The position numbers and the translations under genes are program-made. A stretch of 64,000 nucleotides of DNA from Thamnaconus septentrionalis (taxonomy: Eukaryota > Chordata > Actinopteri > Tetraodontiformes > Monacanthidae), in the NCBI GenBank assembly GCA_009823395.1, contig CM020516.1, positions 787,501-851,500 on the forward strand. Direction: 5' to 3'. Of this stretch, positions 37,453 through 49,254 are shown piece after piece (positions within the stretch are counted from its first letter, which is position 1; the number at the start of each line of letters is the position of its first letter). Below the pieces are notes generated by a model. It was not told where the DNA came from, did no database searches, and saw only the letters and a list, made by a program, of their open reading frames with translations.

Positions 37453-38041
37453 CTCCCAAGTCAGCTCTGCTTCCACAGAGCTGAAATTAAAGCCTCCGTG
37501 CAGAAGGCGGCGTTTCTTCTTGTCGGGTATCAGATGCAGCCGCTCGTCCATCAGGCCGAGCAGCGACTCTGCTGCTGCTACAGACTGAGAGGGCAGAGGT
37601 GCAGCGGAGGTGCAGCGGAGGTGCAGCAGCGGTGCAGCGGAGGTGCAGCAGGAGGTGCAGCAGCGGTGCAGCAGGAGGCCTGCTCTCGCCTCCTCCACTA
37701 CAGATCGTACAGCAGCCGTGTAATCCAATGACGCAGCACGACTGCAGCAGCAGCAGCGACCTTATGATGAAATCAAAGTGTCCCCAGACTTTTGTCAGAG
37801 CTCCAGAACTCTGCCAGTGCAGATGGCTGCTTCCCCCTCGCCGGCCTTCTCACTCACACACCAGTTTTATGGCCACTGGCTCTGATTCTTTTCATAGTCT
37901 AGTTTTTTAATTTTTAGGATTTGTTCAATGAAATTTTGAATATATTTTTCATGTTGACATGAGCAAAAAAAAAAAGTAGGAAGAAATCAGAGGGCATTAA
38001 AGTCATCTGAAAAATCAACTGTTTGCTGAAAACCATCTGAT

Positions 38042-38079
<38 letters not shown>

Positions 38080-38478
38080 TTAAGAGAGACAGAAAGAAAG
38101 ACAGGCTGGCAGAATAGATTATTTGTTACTAACATATATTTATATATTTATTATAAGTTTATTAACAGCAGTGCCAATTCAAAGCCACATTTACTGGGAT
38201 GAAGGAACTTTTGTGGAGACACACAGAATAAATACAATAAATACATTGACATGAAATATTGTACCAAAGAAAATTATGGAATACGAAATATATTTGGATG
38301 TTTTCAGTTGTGAGCTGTAAGTAAAACAACCAGCACTAATCTTTGCACTTTGCGTTTACAAATAATAATAATAATATATCTGTTTATAAATATTCTAATA
38401 ATATTTTGATTGACAGTCTGTCCTGGCTAGTGTGTGTGTGTGTGTGTGTGTCGTCAACTCGAACCTAGATACAGTGTT

Positions 38479-38512
<34 letters not shown>

Positions 38513-38589
38513 CTCTGCCATAATCTCCAACACACCGACAGTCAATTGAAATTGACATCCCCCCCGACCCCCCCTCCCACCCCTTTTTT

Positions 38590-38730
38590 TTTTTTCTTCG
38601 ACGAGGGGGGGTTAATTTTCCAGAGCGGCGCGCGACCCTTTCTTTAATTGGGCTCCTCCCCTCTCGCGTGCGCATCTAATTACCGCTGCCACGGTACCTG
38701 CTTCTACATCACATCCTCCAACTGGAGGTG

Positions 38731-38777
<47 letters not shown>

Positions 38778-38819
38778 TGAGAGGAGAGGGAGAGGGAGGG
38801 AGAGAGAGAGTGAGAGAGG

Positions 38820-38850
<31 letters not shown>

Positions 38851-39137
38851 TGTAATTGATTGGCGGCAGAAGTTGATGCTCTTTAACCGCTGCTGCTGCT
38901 CCTCGCCGGATGGCTCCGTGCGCGCCGCCGTGCGTCACTCCGGAGAGGCGACGGTGTGACTGAGGGCAACGACATGCGGCTGGAGGCGCACCTGTGATCT
39001 GCTGCCGAGGATTCCTTCCCTTCTTCTCCTCCTCCTTCTCCTCCTGCTTCTTCTCCTCCTCCTCCTCCTCCTCCTGTGAGTGCGACCCTGCTGTCCAGCC
39101 GCTCCCAGTTGCCTCCCAGTCCCAGTGAGGAGCTGCC
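38590..39137 (+). promoter_or_regulatory. lbx1 5' flank and probable 5' UTR
   Basis: GC- and CpG-rich (CGGCGCGCGACC at 38626; GTGCGCGCCGCCGTGCGTCA near 38918), interrupted by (GT)n at 38734-38774 and a GA-rich tract. TAAT sites occur at CATCTAATTACCG and GTGTAATTGATTGG. No TATA box stands out; a CpG-type promoter is likely. The TSS cannot be fixed. A C/T-rich CTCCTCCTTCTCCTCC run just precedes the start codon. Confidence 0.5.
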
Positions 39138-39296
39138 ATGAGCTCCCAGGAGGAGCCCCAGAGTGCTGCGGTGCAGGAGGAGCGCAGGGGCCGCAGCCCG
39201 CTGGACCAGCTGCCGCCGCCGGCCAACTCCAACAAGCCGCTGACGCCCTTCAGCATCGAGGACATCCTCAGCAAGCCGTCAGTGCGCAGGAGCAGC

Positions 39297-39343
<47 letters not shown>

Positions 39344-40168
39344 TCACATCTCTCCGCGGGAGAAGCTGCTCCAGCCCCCGCAGCAGCAGCAGCAGCAGCA
39401 GCAGCAGCACCTGGCGGGGCTCAGCCTGTCCACTCGGCCGCTCCTCGGTCAGACGTCTCCGCTGTGCGCGCTGGAGGAGCTGGCCAGCAAGACCTTCAGA
39501 GGCCTGGAGGTCAGCGTCCTGCAGGCTGCCGAGGGTAAACAGCCGCTGCTGCTCCCGCTGCCTATCAATAGTCAATGTATATGTCAATGTGTTTGTTTGT
39601 TTGTTTGCTTGCTTGCTTGCTTGCTTGTTTGTTTTAACAAACCCTTTCAAAGATTTTACATGATCAAGTATTGTTTTCTGTTCAGCGCATTTATTTTATT
39701 ATGTCATGATTGGTAATTCTGGTCATTTCTGCAGCTAAATTCAAAACAAAATTGTACCAAAGCCACAATCATTATTTTTGCAAAAGGATAAATAATAATC
39801 ATTCAATTAAATCAATTTTAAAACAGTAAATACGGTGTGTAAATGTGGCTGCAAGAAGCTCCTGTTTAGTCTTCTGTAATACAAATTTTAAAAAGAGGGA
39901 CGAAAGAAGGGAACTCTCATTTTCTCACAGTTTTACCAAGAAAGCTTCTAGTCCGATTAAATTTGGTTATTTATTAATTATTTATTAATTATTTTCTACT
40001 ATTATTAATATATTGGAAAATTTAAAAAAAATGCGCAAGAGAAGAATTAAGACTTTTTAAGAAGAAAGAAGAAGAAAATCTGAATTCAGAATTTTTTTAT
40101 TATTAATTGTTTTGCTTTTGGTTTCTAATATTGTTTGGTTTGGTTTGTGTCGGTGTTTGTTGTTGTAG

Positions 40169-40223
<55 letters not shown>

Positions 40224-40757
40224 GTACTGCTGTATCTGACGGCGCTCCTCTCTCTCCATGCAGGTCGGGACGGTGTGACGCTGTTCGGCCAGAGAAACGC
40301 ACCCAAGAAGCGGCGGAAGTCGCGCACGGCCTTCACCAACCAGCAGATCTACGAGCTGGAGAAGCGCTTCCTGTACCAGAAGTACCTGAGCCCGGCGGAC
40401 CGGGACCACATCGCCCAGCAGCTGGGCCTGACCAACGCGCAGGTCATCACGTGGTTCCAGAACCGCAGGGCCAAGCTGAAGCGGGACTTGGAGGAGATGA
40501 AGGCGGACGTGGAGTCGGCCAAGGCGGTGGGGAACGTGGCCTACGAGAAGCTCTCCAAGCTGGCCGAGCTGGAGAAGTGCGCCGCCAGCGGCCTCGGAGG
40601 GGCACCGCTGGCCCACCAGAACCGCCTCGGTACCGCCGAGAAGCTGCTGGAGCCCAGCGGGCCGCCACTGTCACCGGGCTCGTCGTGGTGCGACGACCGG
40701 ACGGGGATTAAAAGTTGCTCGGAGGACGAAGACGAGGAGATCGATGTGGATGATTAG
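39138..40757 (+). CDS. lbx1: Ladybird homeobox transcription factor, two coding exons, complete, 296 aa
   Basis: Nuclear DNA-binding regulator of hypaxial/limb muscle precursor migration and dorsal spinal interneuron fate (family knowledge). Exon 1 is 39138-39534 (donor G|GTAAAC) and exon 2 is 40264-40757 (acceptor CAG|GT), joined in phase 1 within Gly133. The start is the ATG in GCCATGAGC; the next residues match the Lbx1 N-terminus. Domains: SPLDQLPPPANSNKPLTPFS (20-39), with an eh1-type Groucho-binding motif FSIEDIL (38-44); poly-Ala (54-69); poly-Gln (82-90); TSPLCALEELASKTFRGLEV (about 105-126); homeodomain about 149-208 with R5, helix 3 TNAQVITWFQNRRAKLKRD, Gln50 and Asn51; acidic tail ending SEDEDEEIDVDD. 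The N-terminal block (longer than in mammalian LBX2) and the EEIDVDD tail favour lbx1 over lbx2. The linker KAVGNVAYEKLSKLAELEK suggests the teleost lbx1b paralogue, but a versus b is not settled. An ATTAAA at 41072 could serve for polyadenylation. Confidence 0.93.
39297..39344 (+). repeat. In-frame GCA repeat encoding poly-Ala in lbx1
   Basis: Fifteen GCA codons plus one GCT, encoding Ala54-Ala69 of Lbx1. The purity of GCA suggests recent slippage. A second in-frame run, nine CAG codons at 39381-39407, encodes Gln82-90. Confidence 0.95.
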
Positions 40758-41233
40758 TGGGAACTTCAGCAGCTTGGACTGATTCTGGCTGCTGGGTCCT
40801 GGGGTCACGGAGAGCAGCAGAGAGAGAGAGAGACACAGAACCACTGGAGGTTTTATACAGAAAATGCTGTGCAAGTGCACAATCACGCAGACACGAGCAG
40901 ATTCCAAATTCAACGTTTGAATTTCAGCCCGTTTTTCTTCCAATTTGACGAAAATTCTTCTTCTAAAAAAGAAAAATCCCCGACGTTTTCAGATTTTTTT
41001 TGATAACCTGTCGATAGTTCTGAGTGCTCCTAATCACACTCAGAAGAAATAATATGTTGCTTAAAGCTTGTATTAAATGACTATTTAATAATATTTATAA
41101 ATCCTTGTACACCCTGGAAGTGCCTTTAGAAACACAGACAGACACTGTGTGAACTGTACATGAACATTGTAATCTTTGAAGAATGTGAATTTTAAAAACA
41201 AAAATGGCATAATTCTGTCAACGCTCACGGAGT

Positions 41234-41325
41234 GTTTTCAATGTTTGGCTTCATTTTTATATTTTCTTAAAAAGTCCATTTTATTTCTCCGAGACCATTT
41301 TCTCAGCAGCTTCGTGTCTTTGACC
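41234..41325. repeat. About 75-bp segment duplicated at 56646-56722
   Basis: TTTTCAATGTTTGGCTTCA...TATTTTCT.AAAAAGTC...GAGACCATTTTCTCAGCAGC through GTGTCTTTGACC occurs here and at 56646-56722 in the same orientation, near-identical apart from a 14-bp indel. Both copies are followed within tens of bases by a long (GT)n tract. This copy lies just past the lbx1 3' end. Confidence 0.85.
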
Positions 41326-41352
41326 CCCGAGGGCTTCGTTTTGTTTGTGTTG

Positions 41353-41370
41353 TGAGTGTGTTGTGAGTGT

Positions 41371-41443
<73 letters not shown>
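41353..41443. repeat. (GT)n microsatellite
   Basis: About 90 bp of GT with a few GAGT variants at the left edge. Similar long GT/CA tracts: 3677-3728, 15654-15719, 38734-38774, 40170-40218 (lbx1 intron), 48981-49051, 49197-49234, 52020-52060 and 56732-56794. Confidence 0.95.
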
Positions 41444-41446
<3 letters not shown>

Positions 41447-41479
41447 TGGAGGGCTGTGGGGTGGGGGTGGCTATTCTGC

Positions 41480-42115
41480 TCTCCATCAGTGCGCAATATG
41501 GAGGCGGCAGCGCTGAGGGTCTCGCGCCGGGGGCGGGAACAAAGGCCGCACTCGGCCATATGCTTCCCGGATTGTCCCGCACATTTTCCGCCTCGTGTTG
41601 ATTGATCCCGCGAGCCCTTCCTCTCTTGGCGGGGTGACCCGCACCATTGTGGCGCGCCATGCAGATGCACTGCCACTCTGTGTGCGCCATGTGCGCCACG
41701 ACATCATCATGAATGTCCAATGTGGGCGCAGTGGGCGGCTCGCGGGCCCCCGCGAGGAAACCATTGACTCACTTCGTCACCGCTGCTCATCAGCTGCTTG
41801 CCTCAACTTGTTTATCCGCGACGGCAACACTGCAAGTTCAAAGTTATTGTTCCAGCTCTCAGATATTGCTGCCAATATTCATCCTGGCTCATATCTCTTG
41901 TTTATTTTATTTACAATGTTCTCATTACACATCTGACGTATAGCGCTAATAAATTAAGAGCCTTAAAATACTTTCTCAGCCAGAGCCGAAGATTCTCATA
42001 TAAATCTGCATGTAATATTGCGAAATGAATATTTGCTTTATAGTTGAAAGAAAAGGCAGCTATGGCCATTTTTAATACTGAATCAGACGCTAATTCCTAG
42101 ATCATTAAAAAGGGA
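41480..42115. promoter_or_regulatory. Candidate conserved non-coding region downstream of lbx1
   Basis: Unique block: CATATGCTTCCCGGATTGTC, GTTGATTGATCCCG, CTTGTTTATCCGCGACG, AGATATTGCTGCCAATATTC, GCTAATAAATTAAGAGCC, CAGACGCTAATTCCTAG. No coding texture. It sits 0.7-1.3 kb past lbx1, where lbx1 loci are known to carry conserved elements (general knowledge). Confidence 0.35.
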
Positions 42116-42503
42116 ATAAAAATGTTTTCATCCACTGGGTCTTTAAATGGACAAACACAGTATTTTATTTTATTTTTTTATTTTTTTTTAATTTTTCATT
42201 TGTGTTAACCGCTGAGTAACAGACACACAGTTTCAAAATTTCAGTTTTTCATTTTGAAACGCCCTAACATTGCAAGATACATTCACACACACACACACAC
42301 ACACACACCAGCACAAACACGCTGCTCACAAGACAATCATTTATTCAGCGGCCGGAAAATTCTCATGTGCTGCTGTGACCCCGCAGTTCAACAAGCAACA
42401 TCCTCCTGCATCAACTGGAACAACTGGCTGCGACCATCTGGAGCTGCAACACCACCACTAAATCTCAACACAAGTCCGATACAATGCTGTTGCTTTAAGT
42501 ACA

Positions 42504-42506
<3 letters not shown>

Positions 42507-42573
<67 letters not shown>

Positions 42574-42984
42574 GATAAGACAACCTGTTATTTGATAGTA
42601 TGCTTCTCGTATATGTTATTCATTCATTATTACTGCTGTATGAATTGGATTTAAATATTTCAGCAATATGATCCGGACAATAACATTAAACATAATAATA
42701 ATACTCCCATAATTAATGATCAAAAAACAGAATAGCTTGAATTATTTTGTCCTTCCAGTGAGTTCATAATAACACTGAGATCAAATTTTAAGAAAAAGGA
42801 AGAATTCTTTATTGGTTTTAAAATGCAACTCTAAAATCGCTGTTAAATTTTAATTGTTAATTGCAGTATAACTGGTGCATTTCAGTGGTATAAGATTAAA
42901 CTATAGTAGCTATGATTTTGAGTATTCTCCGATTGGAGCGGAGCAATAGTCCAATCAAATTGAATAATAATAATAATAATAATA

Positions 42985-43032
<48 letters not shown>
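42507..43032. repeat. Two (ATT)n tracts flanking AT-rich sequence
   Basis: (ATT)n at 42507-42573 (about 22 units) and (AAT)n/(ATT)n at 42964-43032, the latter switching strand bias (AATAATAATTATTATT) and therefore able to form a hairpin. Confidence 0.9.
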
Positions 43033-43059
43033 GAATTGCATATTGCGCTGCTTTGTTCC

Positions 43060-43480
43060 ATATTTACCAGTTAGTTACGAGTTGTTTGAAACGTGTTGTG
43101 CCGCTTGGTGCTGGTGCGCAGCTGCGAGGAGCTGCTGGAGGAGCCTGGTGTGTCGAGCAGCCATCTGCACTCTGGTCGCTGCTTCACCCAGAAATGAGCC
43201 GCTGCTCCGCCGCGGGCGCAGCTTGATTGATCACTAAATAGGCCGCATTTGAAAGTTTTAGTTATAACGTTCCTGCAGAGCCCCTTAACACTTCAAACTT
43301 CAATTTTACGGGCTATTGAACCAGGCTTGTCCCTGACAAATGTGATATATGTATTAATTTACTTTAACCGGTGATTAATTACTATCCACAAAGAGAGATT
43401 ATCCCTTCCCCCTCTCAATTTGCATATTAATCAAATTCTAGTTGATGATTCAAATGGTGAAATGGATTTAGCAAGGCTGC
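43060..43480. promoter_or_regulatory. Candidate conserved enhancer-like element
   Basis: Strongest enhancer-like texture in the window: TGATTGATCACTAAATAGG, ATGTATTAATTTAC, GATTAATTA (43373-43381), the POU octamer ATTTGCAT (43418-43425) running into ATTAATCAAA, and AGTTGATGATTCAAATGG. Paired and overlapping homeodomain, POU and Meis/Pbx-like sites within 250 bp of unique DNA. Regulatory role inferred. Confidence 0.4.
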
Positions 43481-43518
43481 AAGGCATAACTCTCCCTCAC
43501 TGTGTTTCCTCTTGTACT

Positions 43519-43555
<37 letters not shown>

Positions 43556-43758
43556 CCCCAGGCGCGAGCTCTCTCACTCTGGCTGCCAGCTAAGCTGCTT
43601 GTCTGCTGTATTAAACGCAGAGATGCAGAACGAGCTCGGCAGCTATTTGGCCAAAACACAAATTGCATGTCCACTTTTATGATGCCTTCATGCTGAGCAG
43701 GCGCTTCTTAATGCAGCCTGTCACACCATCCTGGATTTAGTGAGGACAAGGAGCCCTG

Positions 43759-44303
<545 letters not shown>

Positions 44304-44618
44304 GATGCCAGTGTGTGTGTGTGTGTGTATTGGGGACTTATTGATTGTCCCAGTGTGTTCAGCATGCTGTGTTTGGATCCAGCGTGTCACTTACACTCAT
44401 GCCTGCAGGAAAAATGAACAAATGCCAACTGTTTATTCTTAGAATTTTTTTTTATTTTTTATTTTTTTTATTGGTGGTGGTCAAGTTACTCAAACACCTC
44501 CACTGCTTCGACTGCCACTGTGAATTATTATCACATTAGAAACCATTTTAAAAATGATTTAAAGTAATAAATGATTATTTCTAGTAATAACTGGAAAGTT
44601 GAAAGCTTAGTTGTCACT

Positions 44619-44905
44619 GTGGTGCAGTGGTTGCCACTGTCACCTTACAACGAGAAGGTCAGTCACTACCAGGCCTGGAGTGTGTGTGTGTGTGTGTGTG
44701 TGTGTGGAGCTTCTCTCCAGGTGCTCCAGCTTCCTCCTGCAGTCTGAAGACACCTGCCCTGTGGACCAACTGGTCAGTCTGAAGAGTCTGTAGGTGTGAG
44801 TGTGAGTGCAGATGGTGCCGGTCTGTGTGTGTGTGAGCTCAGTGATGGACAGGCCTGTGTCCAGGATGCACCCTGCCTTCACCCAAAGACAGCTGGCATA
44901 CAAGC
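44619..44905. repeat. tRNA-related SINE-like fish repeat, degenerate near-full copy
   Basis: Starts GTGGTGCAGTGGTTGCCACT (tRNA-like A-box region), then GAGAAGGTC, TTCTCTCCAGGTGCTCCAGC, TCCTCCTGCAGTCTGAAGACA, GTAGGTGTGAGTGTGAGTG, GTGATGGACAGGCCTGTGTC and CCTGCCTTCACCCAAAGACAGC, the canonical order of this teleost family. A (GT)n expansion lies inside. Same family as 19976-20672 and 47801-47935. Confidence 0.7.
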
Positions 44906-46210
44906 TCCGCCCCTCCAGTGGCAGGAGAAGCTGTGATATAAAAAGAATGCAGCAATAATTCTCATCACAACATTTACTTCAGCGACTGAGACTTCACGAT
45001 ATCAGTCAGAGTCTGACCTGAAAGGACGCAGCTACTGCCAAGCCTGGTGATGCCAAGCAGTAAATCGTCGCTGTCTCCGTGTGGTGCGGTGCACCATGAC
45101 AGTTGAATTCCGATATTTTAATTGAGAAGAAGCATCGCGCCGCCTGATTATCGTGATGAGCTGCCAATTCTGAGTGGTCCAGGAGCTGCTGGCAAACCGC
45201 TGGATGTTTGCAGTCGAGGTGCCGAGAGACAAACACAACTCCTGACCCCCGACACTCGTACACACTGGCTCAGAGCTCCCTATTGTGAGTGTGTGAGTGC
45301 CCACTGTCTTCCGTCCAATGGCGGCCACCGCTCCCAGGAGCGCAGCTTCAGCTCTGTTTCCGCTCCCACCGCTTCCTCGTCGCACACGTGTTGCCCTGCG
45401 CGACTCCAGACATCTCCTTTCAAGGAAACTTGGTTTGCTTTCAAACCCTTCCCCACTGTAGCAGCTGTAGGCCTCGCTGACCCCCCACCACCCTCCCCCC
45501 TCCCCTGCCCTCCCCTGTCCAAGTACTGCAGTTGTCCCAAGTCCAGGAAGCTAACCCAGCCTGGAACCTCTGTGGAACCTTCTAGTCTGAGCAGAATCAC
45601 CACTCCCACAACTTCAGCTGGCCCCCGTTTCACTCTTCCACAGTTGTCCACAACTCCACAACTCCTGAGATGCAGTCACTTCTTGAGCCAGGGAGGGGAG
45701 GGGAGGGGGGGGGGCGCAAATGGCCCCCGGGCCACGTCTTCAGCCATGCCGCAAGCAACCATTCCACACGTGTCAGTTCAATGTCACTGGGAGGATCGGT
45801 CAGTATCTGTCGCTGACACTGAGGTGGTTCTTATTTCGCAATGCATCAAACTCCCTTTAAACTCCCTCTGTGGTAGTTACTGGAATGGCTTTGGACGTTA
45901 ATGCAAAAAAAAAAAAATAGGTGCATTCCAACTTCGGATATTGCACAAATTGCACATTATGAAACCAATCAAAGTGTTTCACACACAACTATTAATGGGT
46001 AAGGACGTGTGACGTAGTTGTAGAGCTAAAAAAATAAAAAAAAAAAAAAAAAACAGAACAAAACAAAAAAAAACACTCAATATTGCTCTCTGTTTCATGA
46101 ACAGAGAACGAAATAGTCACAAAAAATAAGCACGTGCTGTCCTTTTACTGACACCTTGTGGCCAATCTTGCATATCGCAGCACAGCGATTTAAAGCACCG
46201 TCTCTCCACA

Positions 46211-46880
46211 GAGCAGTTTCTAGGCGAATGCCTAGGGCCCCCAAGCCACCAGGGGGCCCCAAAGCCCCCTGGTGGCCCCAAAGCTGCATGTCCAGCCTCT
46301 TCTGAGGAGAATTATAATGTCAGTGTTTATCTGTAGCTATCTCATGTGTTTGTTAGACCCCTTATATGCTTAAAAATAAACGTTGGCTATAAATAAAATA
46401 AGCTGCAATAAGAAACTGTGGCTGGTGGGGGTTTTTTTGTTGGTATTATTAGGTCGTTGGACCGCACTGTCACGCAGTTAGTGACGTAGCGGGCCGGCGA
46501 CGCCGACAGGTATGATGGGAATGATTGACAGCTAGCATTCGTTCTCGTTAGCAAGAGGTTTAAAAACAAGCAAACACCATAATGGCATCAAAAAGGAGTT
46601 ATACAAGCGGAGCGGGAAAACGGAAGAAAAGGAAAACTGATGAAGAAAAACAGGCAAAGGATGAAGGTCAGTTGCTTTTTGGTGATGTGGGCTGGAGAGG
46701 TGGAGGTGAAACGCCGTTGTTGTTGTTGTTGTTGTTTCCCCCAAGTTTGTTAATTTGTCCTGCTAGCCAGCTAGCTAGCGTTGGATAAATGTTAGCTGGC
46801 TGGCTAATATTTGTTCGTCATGAACTCAGCGTTTTTTGTTTGTTTTATGAAAGTTGAATGACTGATTGACTCCAGACCCG
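46211..46880 (+). mobile_element. hAT transposon 5' remnant with start of transposase exon
   Basis: The left end CAGAGCAGTTTCTAGGC...GCCTAGGGCCCCC matches the recalled terminus of teleost hAT (Tip100/ZMYM-like) elements. An ATG at 46582 opens MASKRSYTSGAGKRKKRKTD, then EEKQAKDEG and a splice donor at GAAG|GTCAGT. This is the conserved N-terminus of that transposase family (an ATG, Arg/Lys-rich lead before the zinc finger). No zinc finger, catalytic core or dimerisation domain follows, and the right end was not found, so it is a truncated, non-functional copy. Confidence 0.6.
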
Positions 46881-47800
46881 TTTGTTCAGATTCTAACAGG
46901 GATGGAGAGCATGTTGTTGTAGTCAGTGCTCGGTCGTTGTCTCTCACACTTAATGTTATTTTAGCTTTACTTAGGATTCATTGCTATGCTAGGCTTAGTG
47001 TGTATTTAATAGGCTCCTAATTAGAAGTGTGCTACTGTTTTATAATTCAAAGAGATATTTTATGGAAATATTTTATCAGGCATGGTGTTGACTATTTTAG
47101 ACTACTGTGGCAGTGGATCATTTATCTTAGTTTTATAACTTTAACTAGTACTCTGTGTGTAAACTACTGCAAAAAAAAAAACTCTTAAAAGTGATAATTT
47201 TGTAATTAGCTGAAAGCTTTAAAAGGACACTGCAATCACAATGTTTAATCTAAAAACAAATTCATTTTAATTTTAAACTGGGCACTCAGTGTCTCAAACT
47301 GCCGCCGTCAAATAAAGAGAATCATATTTGGCTCGCTGGCGGGGCATGTAGTGATACCACAAGGGGGCGTAATATCACTGTAAAATGTGACTAAAGTGAC
47401 GTGATGCTGCCCTATTATTACTACAGTTTCTGCTGCTGCTGATTAATAGCGGCATCATGAGTCGCAAGCAGAGGTTCACCACCACGTGTTAAAGCTTTTT
47501 GAAATGCAAAACTCCTTCCGGGCCAAAAGGCAGCAATGTATTAATGTGATGTGTTTTGTTTTTCAGCGTGATGAATAATTTATGGTGATGGATGGCTTCT
47601 GAGAGCAAGCTCTACTTGCAAATAAATATAATGAGCATGGATGGAAGGAATGGATTGCATACAATTTTAACAACGTTTTTGTGTTGGCGTGCGTTACTTT
47701 GAAGAAGTTGTTTTTCCTCTCAGATCAATAATATTCACGTAGACATCAAAGCCTTGATATGTCATTACATCATGGCATTGTTTTGGCTGACTACATCTTA

Positions 47801-47935
47801 CAGCGGCCACGTGGTGGCGTGGTTATCACAGAAGGTTGTGGGTTTGATTCCCAGACCAGTAGGAGGGAGAGCAAAGTGTGAACGGTTGTTTGTCTTTCTA
47901 TGCGATAAACTGGCCTCCGTTCCTGGGTTCAACCT
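47801..47935. repeat. tRNA-related SINE-like fish repeat, fragment
   Basis: Contains GTGGTGGCGTGGTTATCACA, GGTTGTGGGTTTGATTCCCA (a B-box-like GGTTTGATTCC) and TGCGATAAACTGGCCTCCGT. It is a truncated copy of the family at 44619-44905, not a functional tRNA. Confidence 0.65.
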
Positions 47936-48977
47936 AATTAGACAGAGCTGATTTGGGGAAGTTCACGTTGGTGGTCAACCTGTTTTTGATGGTTTGCTGT
48001 AGGGGAGATACTCCTGCTAAATAAAATCACTCCTCCTCCTTTTTTCCCCAGGTTTAATCGTTACCGTTGGTCTCCTCGTTACCTGGACACTCGGTTCCAA
48101 CAAAATTGCTGCTTTTGCAAACTGACTGCAGAGTTTCCGCTTCCTGGTTGTGCACACGGCGTTTGAGGACAACCTGCATTGCTCTCACTTCTGGTTTCCA
48201 CCAAAACAAAACTTCTCTTGTCGCCGCTTTGTCCCTCAGACTGGTTTGGACGATGGACAGACTTTACATGGAAGCTTTTCAGAAGAGACGTGTGAATTCC
48301 CTGGGTTGAAACCGAAGTCATTGTTAGGCGCCACTCCTCACCGTCGCACTTGTGTTTGCAGTCAGCGCTCGGTTTCCTCCGTGCTGCCGCGAAAGAGAAG
48401 CGAAGCTGCGGATTGCTCTGTAATGCGAGGGGAATGTGCAGATAGTACAACCTGCGACTCCGACACTCCACTGGATGTACGTTCTGCTGTGGCACTTCCA
48501 AGTGCTGTTTATGCGGAGCACTTGTGAGTGGAGGCTGAGCTGTAAACCGAGCTCAGTGCGCGGCCAGACTTTACTCCGCTTCAATCCAAACCATCCAGTC
48601 GGACTCAGGGAAACCATTGACTCACCATCGTAATCCTGCGACCACGGAGGTAGAAGAGGGGGGGGGGACACAAGAGCAGAGGAGGAACCCAGCGAGGGTT
48701 CACACACACACACACATATAGAGAGAGATATATAGATTTATAAAATAAAAGATGATACTAATAATATATGTATGTATATGTTTTTGTGGTGTATTGTGCC
48801 TGCAGTGCAGTGTGTGTGTGTGTGTGTGTGTCTGCATGTGTGTGTGTGTGTGTGCATATGCAGGGGTAGCTGCGCTCTGTCTCAATCTGTCAGAAGCTCT
48901 GACACTGAGATCTATCTTGCTGCAGTGGGCAGGAGAGCAGGAAGCAAGGAGGACAATAATTAAACCTCTTGGTGAAC

Positions 48978-49052
<75 letters not shown>

Positions 49053-49195
49053 TGGGGGTGTGGACGGCTTCTCAGACTGAATGAATTTTGTGCGTCTGTA
49101 TTCTGGGATTTTTGTGTGCAATCACAAATGTTTGCACTTTGTGTTTACACGTGTAGAAATATTACCAACACATATTTTGAGTGACAGTGAGTGCT

Positions 49196-49250
<55 letters not shown>

Positions 49251-49254
49251 CAGA

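Larger units (their letters stand above)
22235..39137. other. Intergenic region between slc2a15 and lbx1
   Basis: The 5' ends of slc2a15 (minus) and lbx1 (plus) face away from each other across 16.9 kb. No protein gene recognised. Contents: inverted Penelope-like fragments (23580-23925), a common fish repeat fragment (23340-23475), a 12-bp-stem hairpin CTACTAGCTGGT/ACCAGCTAGTAG (25231-25270), a CTG tract (26871-26993), a 678-bp inverted-repeat element (28636-29313), (CTTC)n (36230-36308), (GATA)n (36719-36769) and (GT)n tracts. The rest is unique; candidate regulatory blocks are listed separately. Confidence 0.6.

Noticed and set aside
39535..39716. Read-through of lbx1 exon 1 into the intron
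   Set aside because: The frame after GAGG|GTAAAC turns into low-complexity CLFVCLLACLL sequence; the splice donor is strong and exon 2 supplies the homeodomain.
40107..40263. In-frame upstream extension of lbx1 exon 2
   Set aside because: It is intron sequence, including a (CA)n tract, ended by a CAG acceptor that joins exon 1 in the right phase.
39138..40757. lbx2 as the identity of the ladybird gene
   Set aside because: The long conserved N-terminus, EGRDG-type exon junction and SEDEDEEIDVDD tail fit Lbx1; fish lbx2 cannot be wholly excluded without a tree.
45122..45901. 259-codon plus-strand frame
   Set aside because: No domain, Ser/Pro/Arg-rich composition, a homopolymer-rich stretch (GGGGAGGGG) inside, and no neighbouring exon; most likely chance, though an lncRNA is possible.
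47830..47870. tRNA gene suggested by GGGTTTGATTCCCA
   Set aside because: Only the B-box region is tRNA-like; it lies in a dispersed SINE-like repeat and no cloverleaf forms.
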